From NCBI RefSeq assembly GCF_003367395.1, contig NZ_CP031417.1, forward strand, positions 5,233,501-5,297,500: a DNA stretch of 64,000 nucleotides, read 5' to 3'. Position numbers and translations under genes: made by a program. Source of the DNA: Pseudolabrys taiwanensis (lineage in GTDB: Bacteria > Pseudomonadota > Alphaproteobacteria > Rhizobiales > Xanthobacteraceae). The first letter of the stretch is position 1. The number at the start of each line of letters is the position of its first letter. Under the pieces are notes generated by a model. It searched no databases. It worked only from the letters and a program-made list of their open reading frames with translations, and was not told the DNA's origin. Shown piece after piece: positions 9,298-18,327 of this stretch.

Positions 9298-11100
9298 ATG
9301 CCCGTCCGCCAACTGTCCGAAGCCGTCGTCAACCGCATCGCCGCCGGCGAGGTGGTCGAGCGACCGGCGAGCGTCGTCAAGGAACTGGTCGAGAACGCGC
9401 TCGACGCCGGCGCCAAGCGCATCGACGTGCTTACCGACGGTGGCGGCCGGCGGCTGATCCGCGTCACCGACGACGGCGCCGGCATGACGCGCACCGATCT
9501 CGATCTCTCCGTCGAGCGCCACGCCACGTCCAAGCTCGATGGCGACGACCTCATGGCGATCCACACCTTGGGCTTCCGTGGCGAAGCCTTGCCGTCGATC
9601 GGCTCGGTGTCCCGGCTGAGCATCACCACGCGCCACGGCAGCGAGCCGCACGCGTGGACGCTCACGGTCGACGCCGGCCACAAGTCGGAGATCAAGCCGG
9701 CGGCCTTGACCCAGGGCACGACGATCGAAGTGCGCGACCTGTTCTACGCGACGCCCGCGCGTTTGAAATTCCTCAAGACCGACCGCAGCGAAGCGGAAGC
9801 GGTGCGCGAGGTCGTGCGGCGTCTGGCCATGAGCCGGCCCGACGTCGCCTTCACGCTCGCCGGCGAGGAGCGCGCGCCGGTGACCTGGGGGCAGGCGCCG
9901 GAACAAGAGCCGTTGGCGCGGCTGGGCGACGTGCTCGGCCAGGACTTCCGCGGCAATGCCATCGCTGTCGCCGCCGAACGCGAAGGCGTGCGGCTCACCG
10001 GCTTCGCCGGCCTGCCAACATTGTCGCGGGCCAACTCGCTCGGCCAGTATCTGTTCGTCAACGGCCGTCCGGTGCGCGACAAGGTGCTGGTCGGCGCGGT
10101 GCGCGCCGCCTATGCCGATTACCTGCCGCGCGACCGTTATCCGCTGCTGGCGTTGTTCGTCGAGATCGACGCGCGCGAGGTCGACGTCAACGTGCATCCG
10201 GCCAAGACCGAGGTGCGTTTTCGCGACGGCAATCTGGTGCGCGGCCTCATCGTGCGTGCGCTGAAGGACGCATTGGCGCGCGAAGGCCAGCGCGCGGCCT
10301 CGACCGGCGGCGGTGCGACCATCGCCACGTTCCGTCCCGCCGTGGCGCCGTCACGCGGTTATGACTGGCGGCGTTCGCCGGCGCGGCCTCTGCCGATGGT
10401 GCAGGGGCGCAGCGCCACCGCGCTCGGCTTCGCCGAAGTCGCACAGGCTGCGTTCGATGTCGGCACGCCGTCTGCCGATACGGCGGTCGCCAAGTTCGAG
10501 CCGCAGCCGGATTTGATCGAGCATCCGTTGGGCGCCGCGCGCGCGCAGGTGCATGAGACCTACATCGTGTCGCAGACGCGCGACGGTCTCGTCATCGTCG
10601 ATCAACACGCGGCGCACGAGCGTATCGTCTATGAGCGCATGAAGGCGGCGATCGAGAAGACTGGCGTCGCCCGGCAGATCATGCTCATCCCGGAGATCGT
10701 CGAACTCGACGAGGCCGACGCCGCGCGCCTCGTCGCGCGCGCGGATGATCTGGCGCGCTTCGGTCTCGTCGTCGAGAGCTTCGGCCCCGGTGCCGTGGCG
10801 GTACGCGAGACGCCGGCAATGCTCGGCGAAATCGACGTGCGCGGTCTGGTGACCGATCTCGCCGAGCACATGGCGGAGTGGGACGATTCATTGCCGCTGG
10901 AGCGGCGTTTGCTGCATGTTTCGGCGACGATGGCTTGCCATGGCTCGGTGCGCGCCGGCCGCCGGCTCAAGCCCGACGAAATGAACGCGCTCCTGCGCGA
11001 GATGGAAGCTGTGCCGAATTCCGGCCAGTGCAATCATGGCCGCCCGACTTACGTCGAGTTGAAGCTGACGGATATCGAGAAGCTGTTTGGGAGAAGGTGA
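9298..11100 (+). CDS. mutL: DNA mismatch repair protein MutL
   Basis: Couples MutS mismatch recognition to strand incision. The 600-residue product has the GHKL ATPase N-terminal half: [21 protein letters not shown] and [13 protein letters not shown], in order. A variable linker (about 330-410) precedes the dimerisation domain. That domain carries [12 protein letters not shown] (from about residue 435), matching the DQHA(x)2E(x)4E metal-binding endonuclease motif, and CNHGRP near the C-terminus. This is therefore predicted to be the nicking type of MutL found in bacteria without MutH. No mutS is in the window. Confidence 0.96.
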   Translation: MPVRQLSEAVVNRIAAGEVVERPASVVKELVENALDAGAKRIDVLTDGGGRRLIRVTDDGAGMTRTDLDLSVERHATSKLDGDDLMAIHTLGFRGEALPSIGSVSRLSITTRHGSEPHAWTLTVDAGHKSEIKPAALTQGTTIEVRDLFYATPARLKFLKTDRSEAEAVREVVRRLAMSRPDVAFTLAGEERAPVTWGQAPEQEPLARLGDVLGQDFRGNAIAVAAEREGVRLTGFAGLPTLSRANSLGQYLFVNGRPVRDKVLVGAVRAAYADYLPRDRYPLLALFVEIDAREVDVNVHPAKTEVRFRDGNLVRGLIVRALKDALAREGQRAASTGGGATIATFRPAVAPSRGYDWRRSPARPLPMVQGRSATALGFAEVAQAAFDVGTPSADTAVAKFEPQPDLIEHPLGAARAQVHETYIVSQTRDGLVIVDQHAAHERIVYERMKAAIEKTGVARQIMLIPEIVELDEADAARLVARADDLARFGLVVESFGPGAVAVRETPAMLGEIDVRGLVTDLAEHMAEWDDSLPLERRLLHVSATMACHGSVRAGRRLKPDEMNALLREMEAVPNSGQCNHGRPTYVELKLTDIEKLFGRR

Positions 11101-11262
11101 TCCTGTCATGCCCGCGCGCGGACATCGGGTTTACCCGATGTCCGCCATTAAAGTGCGCAAGTCGGCTATAGCCGACTTGCGATGGGCATCCAGTACACCG
11201 CAGCAGAATCGATAGGGCACGGAGTACTGGATCCCGGGTCTCGCTTCGCTCGCCCGGGATGA
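11101..11262. repeat. Cluster of three different palindromes after mutL
   Basis: Between the convergent mutL and rsmD lie three inverted repeats: GGACATCGGG paired with CCCGATGTCC; a perfect 24-bp palindrome whose left arm is GCAAGTCGGCTA; and ATCCCGGG paired with CCCGGGAT around TCTCGCTTCGCTCG. Together they could work as a two-way terminator. The last is of the same type as the other intergenic repeats. Confidence 0.65.
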
Positions 11263-11267
11263 CGGGA

Positions 11268-11822
11268 CTAAGGCCCGCGCAAAAACACAAACTCCGTATC
11301 GTCGTAAGCGCGGCGCTCGAGCTCCTCGAAGCCCTCGGGCGCCTTGAACGCCGCGTCGACCGCTTCCTCGACCACGATCAAAGCCTGTGGCTTGAACCAG
11401 CCGCCGTCGCGCGCCGACGCCAGGGCTTTCTCCGCGAGGCCCTTGCCGTAAGGCGGATCGGCGAACACCAGCGAGAACGGCTCCAGCGGATAACACGGCC
11501 CGAGCTTGGTGGCGTCGCGGCGGAAGATGCGCGTCGTGCCCCCTAGACCGAGTGTCTCGGTGTTGCCGCGCAAGAGCGAGCGCGCTTCGACGCCGTCATC
11601 GACGAACAGCACAAAGGCCGCGCCGCGCGAACTGGCTTCGATGCCGAGCGCGCCCGTGCCGGCGAAAAGATCGAGCACGCGCGCGCCGCTGACCGGATCG
11701 CCGTAAGCGTGCATCAGGATGTTGAACAGCGCCTCGCGCAGCCGGTCGGCCGTCGGCCGCAAGCCTTGGCCCTTCGGCCCCGCGATCGGGCGCGAGCGCA
11801 GACGTCCGCCGACGACGCGCAT
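11268..11822 (-). CDS. rsmD: 16S rRNA (guanine-966-N2)-methyltransferase RsmD
   Basis: SAM-dependent methyltransferase acting on 16S rRNA during 30S assembly. The 184-residue product begins [13 protein letters not shown] and continues with RPTADRLREALFNIL, both RsmD hallmarks. The SAM-binding motif I is LDLFAGTGALGIEA and the catalytic motif IV is FADPPYG. Its start overlaps the rluB stop by one base (TAATG), so the two RNA-modifying enzymes are translationally coupled. The length is typical. Confidence 0.94.
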   Translation of the reverse strand: MRVVGGRLRSRPIAGPKGQGLRPTADRLREALFNILMHAYGDPVSGARVLDLFAGTGALGIEASSRGAAFVLFVDDGVEARSLLRGNTETLGLGGTTRIFRRDATKLGPCYPLEPFSLVFADPPYGKGLAEKALASARDGGWFKPQALIVVEEAVDAAFKAPEGFEELERRAYDDTEFVFLRGP

Positions 11823-12838
11823 TATGTCGGTCTCGGATATTTGGGCCGTGGCCCGCCGGAACGGTCGGGGCGCTTGCGCTTGTTGTGTAGCGGCTTTTTG
11901 CGCTTGGGCCGCCTTTCATCGTCATCGTGAGGTGGGCGCCGGCCGCGGCCCTCGAAGGGCGACGGCGACGGCGCTTTATCGGCTCCCGCGCGAGCCCCCG
12001 CGCGGCCTTGCCGCGTATCCTTCTGGAGTCCGGCCTTGGCGGGAATGAGCGGAGGAGGGCTCTCCAACGGACCTTCGAAATCCGCCTCCGCCTGCTTGGC
12101 AAGGTCGGGACCGAGCGCTTTGCGCAGCGATGGCGTCTCGACCTCCCGCACCTCGCCGTCGTCGATTTCGCCGAGTTCGAACGGTCCGTAAGACACGCGG
12201 ATCAGCCGGTTCACCTTCAGCCCGAGCGACTCCAGGACCTTGCGCACCTCGCGGTTCTTGCCCTCGCGGATGGTGAAGGTCAGCCACACATTGGCGCCTT
12301 GCTCGCGGTCGAGCGTCGCCTCGATCGGCCCGTAGTGGATGCCGTCGACCGTGACCCCCTTCTTGAGCGCGTCGAGCGCGGGCTGCAGCACGCGGCCGAG
12401 CGCGCGCACGCGGTAGGTGCGCCGCCAGCCGGTGGCCGGCAGCTCCAAGGCGCGCGCCAGCCCTCCGTCATTGGTGAGCAGCAGCAGGCCCTCGGTATTC
12501 ATGTCGAGCCGGCCGACGCTGATGACGCGCGGCAGCTCCTTGGGCAGCGACGCGAAGATGGTCGGCCGCCCCTCGGGATCGGAATGCGTCGTCACCAAGC
12601 CGCGCGGCTTGTTGTAGAGGAACAGCCGTGTGCGCGCCTTGCGCGGCAGCGGCTGGCCGTCGATGGTGATGCGGTCGCGCGGGCCGACATTGAGCGCGGG
12701 CGAGGTGATGGCCTTGCCGTTGACCGACACCCGGCCTTCCACGATCCAGGCCTCCGCCTCGCGGCGGGAGGCGAGGCCCGCGCGGGCGATCACCTTGGCG
12801 ATGCGGTCGCCGTCGTTCGGGGTCGGTTTGTCGGCCAC
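11822..12838 (-). CDS. rluB: Ribosomal large subunit pseudouridine synthase, RluB/RsuA family
   Basis: 338 residues. An N-terminal S4 RNA-binding domain ([21 protein letters not shown]...VSVNG) is followed by the RsuA/RluB catalytic core with [17 protein letters not shown], where the aspartate is the nucleophile. The C-terminus carries about 90 extra residues, rich in Lys/Arg/Pro/Asp, beyond the catalytic fold; such basic tails are common in alphaproteobacterial members. The open frame continues upstream into a palindromic repeat, so I chose the GTG preceded by GGAGAGG. It forms an operon with rsmD. RluB versus RluE/F specificity is judged by overall similarity only. Confidence 0.88.
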   Translation of the reverse strand: MADKPTPNDGDRIAKVIARAGLASRREAEAWIVEGRVSVNGKAITSPALNVGPRDRITIDGQPLPRKARTRLFLYNKPRGLVTTHSDPEGRPTIFASLPKELPRVISVGRLDMNTEGLLLLTNDGGLARALELPATGWRRTYRVRALGRVLQPALDALKKGVTVDGIHYGPIEATLDREQGANVWLTFTIREGKNREVRKVLESLGLKVNRLIRVSYGPFELGEIDDGEVREVETPSLRKALGPDLAKQAEADFEGPLESPPPLIPAKAGLQKDTRQGRAGARAGADKAPSPSPFEGRGRRPPHDDDERRPKRKKPLHNKRKRPDRSGGPRPKYPRPT

Positions 12839-12849
12839 ATGCCTCTCCA

Positions 12850-12966
12850 CGCCGTGGCCGGGCTTGTCCCGGCCATCCACGTCTGTCTTTGTGCAGCGTG
12901 TAGAAGACGTGGATGCCCGGCACAAGGTTTATGCCCGGGCCGGCCCAAGCCGGATCCGGGTGCCGG
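12850..12966. repeat. Palindromic repeats in the divergent rluB/tadA gap
   Basis: Hairpin units such as GGCCGGG-CTTGT-CCCGGCC and the inverted pair CCACGTCT/AGACGTGG enclose the middle. GCCGGCCCAAGCCGGATCC and GGTGCCGGGCG follow. The gap must also hold the divergent promoters, but I cannot place them with confidence. Confidence 0.5.
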
Positions 12967-12982
12967 GCGTGACGGAGACCGA

Positions 12983-13429
12983 ATGCCGCCGCCCTCCTTT
13001 ATGCAATTGGCCCTCGACGAAGCCCGTGCCGCCGCGGCGCGCGGGGAGGTGCCGGTGGGCTGCGTCATCGTGCGCGACGGCGCGGTGGTGGCGCGCGCCG
13101 GCAACCGCACCCTCGCCGACAAGGATGCGACGGCGCATGCCGAGCTGCTGGCGATCCGTCAGGCGTCGGCGGCTCTCGGCACCGAGCGGCTGACCGATTG
13201 CGATCTGTACGTGACGCTCGAGCCCTGCACGATGTGCGCGGGGGCGATGTCGTTCGCCCGCATCCGGCGGCTCTACTTTGGCGCGGCCGATCCCAAGGGC
13301 GGCGCGGTCGAGCACGGCGTGCGCTTCTTCGCCGCGCCGACCTGTCATCACCGGCCGGAGGTCTATTCCGGCATCGGCGAGAGCGAGGCAGCCACGTTGT
13401 TGAAAGAGTTCTTCCAGACGAGGAGATAG
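12983..13429 (+). CDS. tadA: tRNA adenosine(34) deaminase TadA
   Basis: Zinc enzyme that converts A34 to inosine in tRNA-Arg(ACG). The 148-residue cytidine/deoxycytidylate-deaminase fold shows the catalytic HAE (residues 52-54, in TAHAELLAIRQA) and the zinc-binding PCTMC (81-85). The family N-terminus (LALDEARAAAARGEVPVGCVI) is intact. The open frame extends far upstream, but only as the opposite strand of rluB. The ATG preceded by CGGAGACCG gives the expected length. Confidence 0.94.
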   Translation: MPPPSFMQLALDEARAAAARGEVPVGCVIVRDGAVVARAGNRTLADKDATAHAELLAIRQASAALGTERLTDCDLYVTLEPCTMCAGAMSFARIRRLYFGAADPKGGAVEHGVRFFAAPTCHHRPEVYSGIGESEAATLLKEFFQTRR

Positions 13430-13457
13430 TCGCCCGCTCGCCTGCGCGGGGGCGACT
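13428..13457. terminator. Two-way terminator hairpin after tadA
   Basis: AGTCGCCC pairs with GGGCGACT around a GC-rich loop, starting within the tadA stop codon and lying just past the stop of the small convergent ORF. No T-tract is seen on either side. Confidence 0.5.
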
Positions 13458-13463
13458 CGACTG

Positions 13464-13634
13464 TTACACCGATTTGTCGACGAATTTGCCGAGGCCCTGG
13501 GCGGGCGGCACTTTCAATTCGGGTGTATCGTCCCGGCCGCGCGCATTCGCTTGCTGCTGCGGGGGCGTCTGCTGCTCCTGCGATGTCCCTGTCTTCGGCA
13601 TGATCATCTGAAGGCCAATGTCTTTGACGCGCAT
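13464..13634 (-). CDS. Small hypothetical protein, 56 residues
   Basis: A short frame in the otherwise empty stretch between tadA and the phosphotransferase gene. It starts MRVKDIGLQMIMPKTG, has a Gln/Pro-rich middle (QEQQTPPQQQANARG) and ends GLGKFVDKSV. The conserved-looking ends around a low-complexity linker resemble a real small protein more than a chance frame, but I do not recognise a family. A terminator-like hairpin follows the stop. Length alone is weak evidence, so confidence is moderate. Confidence 0.42.
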   Translation of the reverse strand: MRVKDIGLQMIMPKTGTSQEQQTPPQQQANARGRDDTPELKVPPAQGLGKFVDKSV

Positions 13635-13754
13635 CGATGCAACGCTTTGCTGCTGTTGTGCGATGCAAGCTAGCCTTGAACTTCAAACGAATGGCAATGA
13701 AGCCCGCTGCAATTAGATCAAACGCGGTAAGGGTCTGTTGAGGCCGTCCGGCCG

Positions 13755-14837
13755 CTAGGCGCCGGCCGCGCGGGCGAACTCCCAGGCCTTATCGGCGAGC
13801 GGGCGGATCATATCGGCCTTGGCCGGCGCGAAATCGCTCGTCGCTGTGCCGTCGCGCACGCGGCCGATGATGCCTTGCAGAATGGCGGCGATGCGGAAGA
13901 AGTTATAGGCGAGATAGGTCGGAAGATGCGGCCGCGGATCGAGCCCCGTGCGCGCCACATAGTCATCGACATAGTCGGCCATCGATGGGATGCCGAGCGC
14001 GCCGAGATCGTGGCCGACAAGCGTCGCGGTGCCGGCCGCGGCTTCCGAATAAGGCATGTGCCAAGCCATCAGATGATAACTGAAGTCGGCGAGCGGATCG
14101 CCGAGCGTCGACAACTCCCAATCGAGCACCGCGATGACCTTGGGCTCGCCGCGGGCGACGATCAGATTGTCGATGCGATAGTCGCCGTGCACCAGCCGCA
14201 CCGGCCCCGACGGCGGGATGTGCCGCGGCAGCCATTCGATCAGCCGCTCCATCGCCTCGATCTTTTCCGTTTCGGAAGCACGGTATTGCTTCGACCAGCG
14301 ATCGACTTGGCGCGCGACGTAGTTCTCGCCTTTGCCGAAGTCGCCGAGCCCGATCGCGGCGGGATCGAAGGCGTGCAGCCGCGCGATGGTCTCATTCATG
14401 GAGTCGTACAGTGCCGCGCGCTCGGCCGGATTGGAGCCGGGCATCTGCGGCTCCCAGAACACGCGGCCATCGGCAAAGCCCATCACATAGAAAGCGGTGC
14501 CGGCAACGCTCTCGTCGGCGCAGTAGCAAAGCGGCGCGGCGACCGGAAAGCCTTGCGCATGCAGCGCGCTGATGACGCGGAATTCGCGATCGACCGCGTG
14601 CGCCGACGGCAACAGTTTCCCCGGCGGCTTGCGGCGCAACACGTAACGCCGCGTCGGCGTTTCCAAGAGGTAAGTCGGGTTCGACTGTCCGCCCTTGAAT
14701 TGCTTGGCCGTCAATGGTCCGGCGAAGCCGTCGATGTGGCGCGCGAGATAATCGGCAAGCCGCGCTTCATCGAGGCGCAGCGCGGGCGCGGCCTCCTTGG
14801 TGCCGGAGAAGGCCTCCTGACGGTCGATGCCGGTCAT
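13755..14837 (-). CDS. Phosphotransferase family protein (APH/ACAD10-11-like)
   Basis: 360-residue protein-kinase-like fold of the aminoglycoside phosphotransferase superfamily. It has the ATP-binding region KGGQSNPTYLLETPTRRYVLRRKP (split here as KGGQSNPTYLL and YVLRRKP), the catalytic loop LVHGDYRIDNLIV and the metal-binding VLDWELSTLGDPLADF. These match the subfamily related to the kinase domain of ACAD10/11, which in bacteria often sits with acyl-CoA dehydrogenases and may phosphorylate 4-hydroxy acyl-CoAs. It lies 10 bp after the cupin gene, likely in one operon. Resistance to aminoglycosides is not implied. Confidence 0.85.
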   Translation of the reverse strand: MTGIDRQEAFSGTKEAAPALRLDEARLADYLARHIDGFAGPLTAKQFKGGQSNPTYLLETPTRRYVLRRKPPGKLLPSAHAVDREFRVISALHAQGFPVAAPLCYCADESVAGTAFYVMGFADGRVFWEPQMPGSNPAERAALYDSMNETIARLHAFDPAAIGLGDFGKGENYVARQVDRWSKQYRASETEKIEAMERLIEWLPRHIPPSGPVRLVHGDYRIDNLIVARGEPKVIAVLDWELSTLGDPLADFSYHLMAWHMPYSEAAAGTATLVGHDLGALGIPSMADYVDDYVARTGLDPRPHLPTYLAYNFFRIAAILQGIIGRVRDGTATSDFAPAKADMIRPLADKAWEFARAAGA

Positions 14838-14847
14838 GACGGTGCCG

Positions 14848-15510
14848 TTACTTTTTCAGGCCGAAGGAAATCGGCGCATCGGCGAAGATCTCGTATTGCT
14901 GCGCCTTCGGCTTCGCCTTGTCTTCTTCGTTGACGTACTCGATCGAGCTTTTGCCGACGAGCGCGCGGGGCAGCACCATCACGCGGATGAAACGGCTCGG
15001 GCGATCTTGCGCCGCCTGCGCGAAGACCGGGTCCGTCCCGGATTCATGCCAGGCGCCGCCCGGCCCGTAAGAGGTCGAGCGGCCATGCGTGTCGATCCTG
15101 ATGCCGCCCTCGATGAGGCAGCGGATGCCGGGGCCTTGATGCCGGTGCGTGTAGGCGCAGCCGCCCGGGGGAAAGGCGACGCTGTCGCCGCGCATCAGCA
15201 ACTCGCCCTTGGGCAGCGTCTCCAGGAACGCGGAAAGCTTCTCGTGCGTCGCCATGCCGGGCGCATTGGCGGTGGTCGAACCCTGGTCGCCGCGCGCCAG
15301 TTCCCAACGCCAACAGGTCACCCCTTCCGCGCCGGGCTTGATGGTGACCGTATCCTCGCCGTGCCAGGCCTTGCCCGCGCCAAGAACATTGCCGTCGATC
15401 GTGGCCGTGCCTTGGACGACGAAGACGAAGCGCGGCAACGGCGGCAGGCGGAATTCGACGTTTTCGGCGCTTGAAAGGACGTCTTCGTAGAGGCGAAGCA
15501 CAGGATGCAT
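14848..15510 (-). CDS. Cupin domain protein
   Basis: 220 residues with two beta-barrel-like halves. The second carries a cupin metal site pattern: CAYTHRHQGPGIRCLIEGG and then GGAWHESG, giving three histidines suited to metal binding. The first half (FVFVVQGTATIDGN) is also cupin-like but lacks the histidines. No signal peptide. It precedes the phosphotransferase gene by 10 bp in the same direction. The substrate cannot be inferred. Confidence 0.75.
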   Translation of the reverse strand: MHPVLRLYEDVLSSAENVEFRLPPLPRFVFVVQGTATIDGNVLGAGKAWHGEDTVTIKPGAEGVTCWRWELARGDQGSTTANAPGMATHEKLSAFLETLPKGELLMRGDSVAFPPGGCAYTHRHQGPGIRCLIEGGIRIDTHGRSTSYGPGGAWHESGTDPVFAQAAQDRPSRFIRVMVLPRALVGKSSIEYVNEEDKAKPKAQQYEIFADAPISFGLKK

Positions 15511-15613
15511 TCAGAACAAACTCCCCGAAGCGCGTCCGAGGACGCGCGTTATCGTGCTGATGGCGACGTTCTTGGCCGACGTCGTGGCGAAGGTTACATG
15601 CCTCCGTAGACGT

Positions 15614-15652
15614 AGCAAAGCCCGGTGCGCGAGCACCGGGCTTTGCTGTTTT
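15614..15652. terminator. Strong perfect hairpin with T-tract on the plus side
   Basis: A 15-bp perfect stem (AGCAAAGCCCGGTGC and its inverse) closes a 4-base loop and is followed on the plus strand by GTTTT. It lies 28 bases beyond the stop codon of the minus-strand secreted protein gene, so it may end that transcript, yet the T-tract faces the other way. Confidence 0.65.
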
Positions 15653-15679
15653 GACGCGCCGTGCGCGGCGCTTTCGACG

Positions 15680-15982
15680 TTACTGCGACCCTGCGCCCTT
15701 CGGATCGCGCAGGAGCTGGAAGCGGATGTTCGGATCCGGGTCCCAGCCGACGTAATCGCCGTTCTCGTACAGGCCGCCCGTGGCCGCGATCGCACCGCTC
15801 TCGGGCGCCGCTGCGTAAGCGCCTCGGCCGTTGCGCCAGGCGCGTTGCATCTGCGGGCTTGCCGGGGCGGGAGCGGCCATGGTCGATGGCCACATCGGGC
15901 CACCGTCATTGACCGCGCGTTGCGCCAGGACAGGCGTCGCCATCATGGTCACCAGGGCTGTCGCGACGATGAATGTTCGCAT
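15680..15982 (-). CDS. Small secreted protein with a DPDPNIRFQLLR tail
   Basis: 100 residues. A signal peptide (MRTFIVATALVTMMATPVLA) is cleaved before QRAVN. The mature part is short, with an Ala/Pro/Met stretch, then ENGDYVGWDPDPNIRFQLLR at the end. The next gene on the same strand ends with nearly the same motif (GRDPDPNIRFQLLREAG), so the two are paralogs sharing a C-terminal signature on different N-terminal regions. The ATG follows GGGAG. Function unknown; probably periplasmic. Confidence 0.75.
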   Translation of the reverse strand: MRTFIVATALVTMMATPVLAQRAVNDGGPMWPSTMAAPAPASPQMQRAWRNGRGAYAAAPESGAIAATGGLYENGDYVGWDPDPNIRFQLLRDPKGAGSQ

Positions 15983-16132
15983 GATGAATCTCCCTCGCTA
16001 AGCCCCCCGCCTACAACGCGCGAGCGCAAGGAAAGCGGCATAACGCGGAAGTTAAATTATCGGTGATGCGACGTGCGGCGGCATCGGCATGCAGAGGCGC
16101 CAACTATGTTATGCAGACGCAGCACTATCCCG

Positions 16133-16504
16133 TTACGGAGGCGGGAAGCCAGCTTCGCGCAACAGCTGAAAACGAATGTTGGGATCGGGATCGCGGCCGA
16201 CGATTTGGCCATTGAGCACGACATCATAGCTGTCGACGCGTTGGTACCGCTCACCGTCTTGTGAGCGCGCCCATGTGCCCGTTGGATACGGCAGCTCTCC
16301 ATACCGTGCGTGATCGTGCCACGTCGTGCCGGCGGGCCGAGGTCCTTGCCCAGGCGAGACAAGCAGCGGCACGAGGCGCCCCGGATGATAGTACTGCGGC
16401 GCAGCGCGTTCCGGCGCACGACGTCGGTAGTGATGGGGAGCCGCAGCCAGGGCGGTCGACGACGCAAGCGTCACGAGCGCGAGAGCGGTGACAAGCGCTT
16501 TCAT
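16133..16504 (-). CDS. Small secreted protein, paralog with a DPDPNIRFQLLR tail
   Basis: 123 residues from the ATG that follows GGAG. A signal peptide (MKALVTALALVTLASSTALA) precedes a His/Tyr/Arg/Pro-rich region, then VVLNGQIVGRDPDPNIRFQL and a short end. It shares the terminal G-x-DPDPNIRFQLLR block with the protein encoded just downstream, but little else. The two genes lie about 150 bp apart on the same strand. The conserved block probably marks a small Rhizobiales family of exported proteins with unknown role. Confidence 0.72.
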   Translation of the reverse strand: MKALVTALALVTLASSTALAAAPHHYRRRAPERAAPQYYHPGRLVPLLVSPGQGPRPAGTTWHDHARYGELPYPTGTWARSQDGERYQRVDSYDVVLNGQIVGRDPDPNIRFQLLREAGFPPP

Positions 16505-16618
16505 AAGCAATCTCCAACGTGTCCACCGCCACGTGTCGGAGATAGCGATCGTTATGCTCTGCGCCAGCCGGAATCCCGCGGCGCGCCCACACGTCTTCGT
16601 TAGCTCGGTGTGAGCCGC

Positions 16619-17893
16619 TTACTGTTCCCGCGTGATCGCGCGCCAGCCGATGTCGCGGCGGCAGAAGCCTTGCGGCCAGTCGATGCGATCGACGGCGGCG
16701 TAAGCGCGTTCTTGCGCTTCGCGCACCGTCTTGCCGCGCGCCGATACGTTCAACACGCGCCCGCCATTGGCGAGGATGTGCGTGCCGTCGCTCTTGGTGC
16801 CGGCATGGAAGATCTCTACGCCATCGACTGCCGCGGCCTTGTCGAGGCCGTTGATGACGGAGCCCTTCTCATACGGGCCAGGATATCCATTCGCGGCCAT
16901 GACCACCGTGAGCGCCGCGTCGTCGTACCAGCGCAGGTCGAAGTGCTTGAGTTGTCCGTCGCGCGCCGCGATCAGCGCCGGGAGGAAATCCGACATCAGA
17001 CGCAGCATCAGCACCTGCGTCTCCGGATCGCCGAAGCGCACGTTGTATTCGATGAGCTGCGGGCCGTCCTCGGTGATCATCAGGCCGGCGAACAACACGC
17101 CCTTGTACGGCGCGCCGATCGTCTTCAGCGCGCGCACGGTCGGCAGGATGATCTCGTCCATCACGCGCTGGTTCATCTCGGGCGTCATAACCGGCGCGGG
17201 CGAATAGGCGCCCATGCCGCCCGTGTTCGGGCCCTTGTCGCCGTCGAAGACGCGCTTGTGGTCTTGCGCGGATGCGAGCGGGATCGCGGTCTCGCCGTCG
17301 CACAACGCGAAGAACGACGCTTCCTCGCCGACGAGGCAATCCTCGATGACGATCTCCCACGCCTTCTCGCCCAGCCCCCCGTCGAACATCATGTCGATGG
17401 CGGCTTCAGCTTCCTCGACGGTGCCGGCGACGACGACGCCCTTGCCGGCGGCAAGGCCGTCGTTCTTGACCACGATCGGCGCGCCTTTCGCGCGCACATA
17501 GTCTTTCGCCGCGGCGGCGCCTTTGAAACGCTCATAGGCCGCGGTCGGAATATTGTTGGCCTTGCACAGGTCCTTGGTGAAGCCCTTCGAGCCTTCGAGC
17601 CGTGCCGCCCACTTGCTCGGGCCGAAGGTCTTGATGCCGGCCGCTTCCAGATCGTCGGCAATGCCGGCGCACAGCGGCGCTTCGGGACCGACGACCACGA
17701 ACTCGATTTTCTTGTCCTTGCAGAAGGCGATGACCGCCTTGTGGTCGGCGATGTCGAGGGCGACGCATTCCGCCTCCTGCGCGATGCCGGCATTGCCGGG
17801 CGCGCAATAGAGCGTGCCGACCAGGGGGCTCGCGGCGATTTTCCAGGCCAGTGCGTGCTCGCGCCCGCCGGAGCCAAGGATGAGGATGTTCAT
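16619..17893 (-). CDS. purD: Phosphoribosylamine-glycine ligase
   Basis: ATP-grasp enzyme joining glycine to phosphoribosylamine in purine synthesis. The 424-residue product starts [18 protein letters not shown], has the characteristic [18 protein letters not shown], and ends with an ATP-grasp core ([28 protein letters not shown]). Complete and typical in length. It stands alone on this strand, with the zinc-ribbon gene following upstream in the same direction. Confidence 0.96.
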   Translation of the reverse strand: MNILILGSGGREHALAWKIAASPLVGTLYCAPGNAGIAQEAECVALDIADHKAVIAFCKDKKIEFVVVGPEAPLCAGIADDLEAAGIKTFGPSKWAARLEGSKGFTKDLCKANNIPTAAYERFKGAAAAKDYVRAKGAPIVVKNDGLAAGKGVVVAGTVEEAEAAIDMMFDGGLGEKAWEIVIEDCLVGEEASFFALCDGETAIPLASAQDHKRVFDGDKGPNTGGMGAYSPAPVMTPEMNQRVMDEIILPTVRALKTIGAPYKGVLFAGLMITEDGPQLIEYNVRFGDPETQVLMLRLMSDFLPALIAARDGQLKHFDLRWYDDAALTVVMAANGYPGPYEKGSVINGLDKAAAVDGVEIFHAGTKSDGTHILANGGRVLNVSARGKTVREAQERAYAAVDRIDWPQGFCRRDIGWRAITREQ

Positions 17894-17975
17894 GGAAGGT
17901 CCCGTCCGTTCCCGGTGGGGTTAGCGGGCGGGGGAGGGAAGGACAAGGGGGAACCGGCCCTTGTCGACAGGGCGG

Positions 17976-18233
17976 TCAGTCGTCGTCGATATGCGCCACC
18001 GTGAAGTGCGGGTGGGCGGTGCGTTGCTCGACATGGTGGATGAAGGCCTCCACGCTTTCATGCTCGTGGATGTGGCCGATGTTGTGGAAGCGCATCTCGT
18101 TGTGGCAGGTCGGGCAGCGGACCCGGTCGCCGTGCATGATGCGGTTCAACCGCTCGTGGAAAGTCGTGCGGCACTCTGTGCAGCGGACCCGCACTTTGCG
18201 GGCCTCAAGCTCATGCGCGTGTGGATTGGTCAT
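17976..18233 (-). CDS. Small zinc-ribbon-like protein
   Basis: 85 residues from the ATG preceded by GGAGG. Two CxxC knuckles (RVRCTECRTTFHERLN and RVRCPTCHNEMRFH), spaced about 20 residues apart, form a probable zinc ribbon. They are followed by a His/Glu-rich C-terminus (HIHEHESVEAFIHHVEQ). Such proteins may bind nucleic acid or act as small regulators, but no specific function is known to me. It lies divergent from xseA, with only about 95 bp between the starts, so the two share a promoter region. Confidence 0.75.
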   Translation of the reverse strand: MTNPHAHELEARKVRVRCTECRTTFHERLNRIMHGDRVRCPTCHNEMRFHNIGHIHEHESVEAFIHHVEQRTAHPHFTVAHIDDD

Positions 18234-18327
18234 GGTCGCCGCCTCCACACGCCAGGGTGGGCCAAAAGGGTTGATAGGACCTTGCCCGTGGTATTCCGCC
18301 CCCGGCTGGCAGGGCGTATAGGGGGGC

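Noticed and set aside
15511..15909. Minus-strand frame ending in TITRVLGRASGSLF
   Set aside because: No usable start codon near its plausible part, and most of it overlaps the secreted protein gene in another frame and the terminator hairpin.
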